A DNA stretch of 7,759 nucleotides, from contig QXYA01000105.1 of NCBI GenBank assembly GCA_009887135.1, forward strand, positions 1 through 7,759. The letters are read 5' to 3'. The position numbers were made by a program, and so were the translations under genes. Shown piece by piece: positions 6,445 through 7,759 of this stretch. The stretch comes from Candidatus Poseidoniales archaeon (GTDB lineage Archaea; Thermoplasmatota; Poseidoniia; Poseidoniales; Poseidoniaceae). The notes under the pieces are model-generated. The model was not told the DNA's origin. It did no database searches and was given only the letters and a program-made list of their open reading frames with translations. Within the stretch, counting starts at the first letter, position 1, and the number at the start of each line of letters is the position of its first letter.

Positions 6445-7759
6445 TTGTGCGGTATTTTTGGCTATATTGGTGATAAAAATGCTTCACAGATACTTGTTCA
6501 AGGTCTGCTTAGGCTTGAGTATAGAGGTTATGATTCAAGTGGTATCGTCGTGCGAAATGGATCGCTCCAGACGTTCAAAGAGATTGGAAAAATCTCAGAC
6601 CTTACCTCAAGGCTTCCTAAAATGAAAGGAACCATTGGCATATCCCATACTCGTTGGGCAACCCATGGAGGGGTGACAAAAGAGAACGCTCATCCGCACA
6701 TCAGCGAGGATGGTAAGGTTGCCATCGTCCATAACGGGATTCTACAGAATTCAAACAAATTGCGAAAACGCCTAAATCGCAAAGGAATTACACTTTCTTC
6801 AGAAACGGATTCAGAAATTTTCTGCCATTTCATCTCTATGGAATTGCAGAAAGGAAAGTCTCCTATGGAAGCACTTGCTTCTGTTCTTGGTATCGTTCGA
6901 GGCACATGGGGCCTCTGCGTTCTTTTCGAGGATTACGATATGATCTTGTGTGCACGTAATGGTTCACCATTGATTATTGGCCGTTCCTCCGATGAAATGT
7001 TCATCTCAAGTGATCCTCATGCAATCCGAGAGCATACAAATGAAATGTTCGCTCTCGATGATGGCCAAATCGCTCGCCTTGATCGTGATGGTTTTGAGAT
7101 AATGCTTCCTGAAGGAACGCCTGTTGAATCCAATCCACTTGAACTTGATGAGGAATGGGGTGTCAGTGATTTAGGAGATTATCCACACTTCATGCTAAAA
7201 GAAATTCATGAGCAATCTGAATCCTTACAACATTGCATCAGTGGAAGGCTTCGGCATTCCTCAGGTTCAGCGAATCTTGGTGGTTTAGATATCACACCCA
7301 AAGCCCTCTCAACAATCCCTCACGTTCGACTAATTGGTTGTGGAACGGCATTACATGCTGCACAAATCGGCCAACTTCTGATTGAAAAGTGGGCGCGTAT
7401 CCCTGCTGTTTCTCACGTTGCTAGTGAATTCAACATGAATGATCCTGTAATTAATTCAAAGGCCATGCATTTTGCAATCTCTCAATCTGGTGAAACTGCA
7501 GATACACTCTCTGCAGTCAAAGAAATTCAACGCAAGGGTGCTGATGTTCACGGAGTCATCAATGTCGTGGGTTCTACGATTGCTCGTCAATGTGGCAAAG
7601 GAGTGTATATTCACTCAGGTCCTGAACAATCTGTTGCATCCACCAAGGCGTTTACCAATATGGTCGGGGCACTTTCTCTTTTCGCTCTTAAACTAGGGCG
7701 TGGCAGGTCGCTTAATCTCTCAGAAGGAAAGAGAATTACAAAGGGATTGAAAGATTTAC
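6445..7759 (+). CDS. glmS: Glutamine-fructose-6-phosphate aminotransferase (isomerizing), N-terminal 438 residues (runs off the right edge)
   Basis: GlmS converts fructose 6-phosphate and glutamine to glucosamine 6-phosphate and glutamate, the first committed step to UDP-GlcNAc, in the cytosol. The frame opens with TTG as Met, then CGIFGYIG, so Cys2 becomes the N-terminal nucleophile after Met removal. The class II glutaminase domain shows HTRWATHG (68-75, Arg70), HNG (96-98, with oxyanion Asn97) and SETDSE with Asp122. The interdomain motif HFMLKEIHEQ starts at 248, and the first SIS (sugar isomerase) domain shows GCGTALHA (298-305), SQSGETADT (346-354) and VASTKAFT (397-404). Family members have about 600 residues, so the second SIS domain and the C-terminal active-site residues are missing at the window edge. 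The TTG is favoured because Cys must be residue 2 and a good Shine-Dalgarno sequence precedes it. The gene lies 9 bases after the subtilase stop, so co-transcription is likely. Confidence 0.97.
   Translation, partial: MCGIFGYIGDKNASQILVQGLLRLEYRGYDSSGIVVRNGSLQTFKEIGKISDLTSRLPKMKGTIGISHTRWATHGGVTKENAHPHISEDGKVAIVHNGILQNSNKLRKRLNRKGITLSSETDSEIFCHFISMELQKGKSPMEALASVLGIVRGTWGLCVLFEDYDMILCARNGSPLIIGRSSDEMFISSDPHAIREHTNEMFALDDGQIARLDRDGFEIMLPEGTPVESNPLELDEEWGVSDLGDYPHFMLKEIHEQSESLQHCISGRLRHSSGSANLGGLDITPKALSTIPHVRLIGCGTALHAAQIGQLLIEKWARIPAVSHVASEFNMNDPVINSKAMHFAISQSGETADTLSAVKEIQRKGADVHGVINVVGSTIARQCGKGVYIHSGPEQSVASTKAFTNMVGALSLFALKLGRGRSLNLSEGKRITKGLKDL

Overview
The window reads as a compact, protein-dense stretch of chromosome with moderate to low GC, short intergenic gaps and no RNA genes, mobile elements or CRISPR arrays. 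The gene style suggests a marine euryarchaeon of the MGII / Candidatus Poseidoniales type: a very long acidic secreted subtilase anchored by a C-terminal membrane helix, and CPxC zinc-ribbon tails on membrane proteins. This assignment is an inference from style; no taxonomic marker gene is present, and a bacterial source is not excluded.

Layout. (1) 1-360, minus strand: N-terminal 120 residues of an ABC transporter ATPase, with Walker A and Q-loop visible and the rest beyond the left edge. (2) 361-406: a 46-base divergent gap. (3) 407-1465, plus: a rhomboid-family intramembrane serine protease with an extra N-terminal helix and a C-terminal cytosolic zinc-ribbon-like tail. (4) 1549-6435, plus: a 1628-residue subtilisin-family (S8) protease with signal peptide, propeptide-like region, complete catalytic tetrad, Ig-like and CARDB-like modules, a probable beta-propeller, one membrane helix, and a cytosolic tail ending in a CPxC-CPxC zinc ribbon. 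(5) 6445-7759, plus: glmS, glutamine-fructose-6-phosphate aminotransferase, cut by the right edge after 438 codons. It starts on TTG, with its Shine-Dalgarno sequence overlapping the stop codon of the subtilase.

How the genes may work together. The three plus-strand genes are closely spaced (83 and 9 bases) and may form one transcript. The most interesting idea is that the rhomboid, which cuts single-pass membrane helices, acts on the neighbouring type I membrane subtilase and releases its roughly 1400-residue ectodomain. Both proteins end in a cytosolic CPxC-type zinc ribbon. GlmS makes glucosamine-6-phosphate for UDP-GlcNAc; its coupling to a secreted protein with many N-glycosylation sequons is suggestive but could be coincidental.
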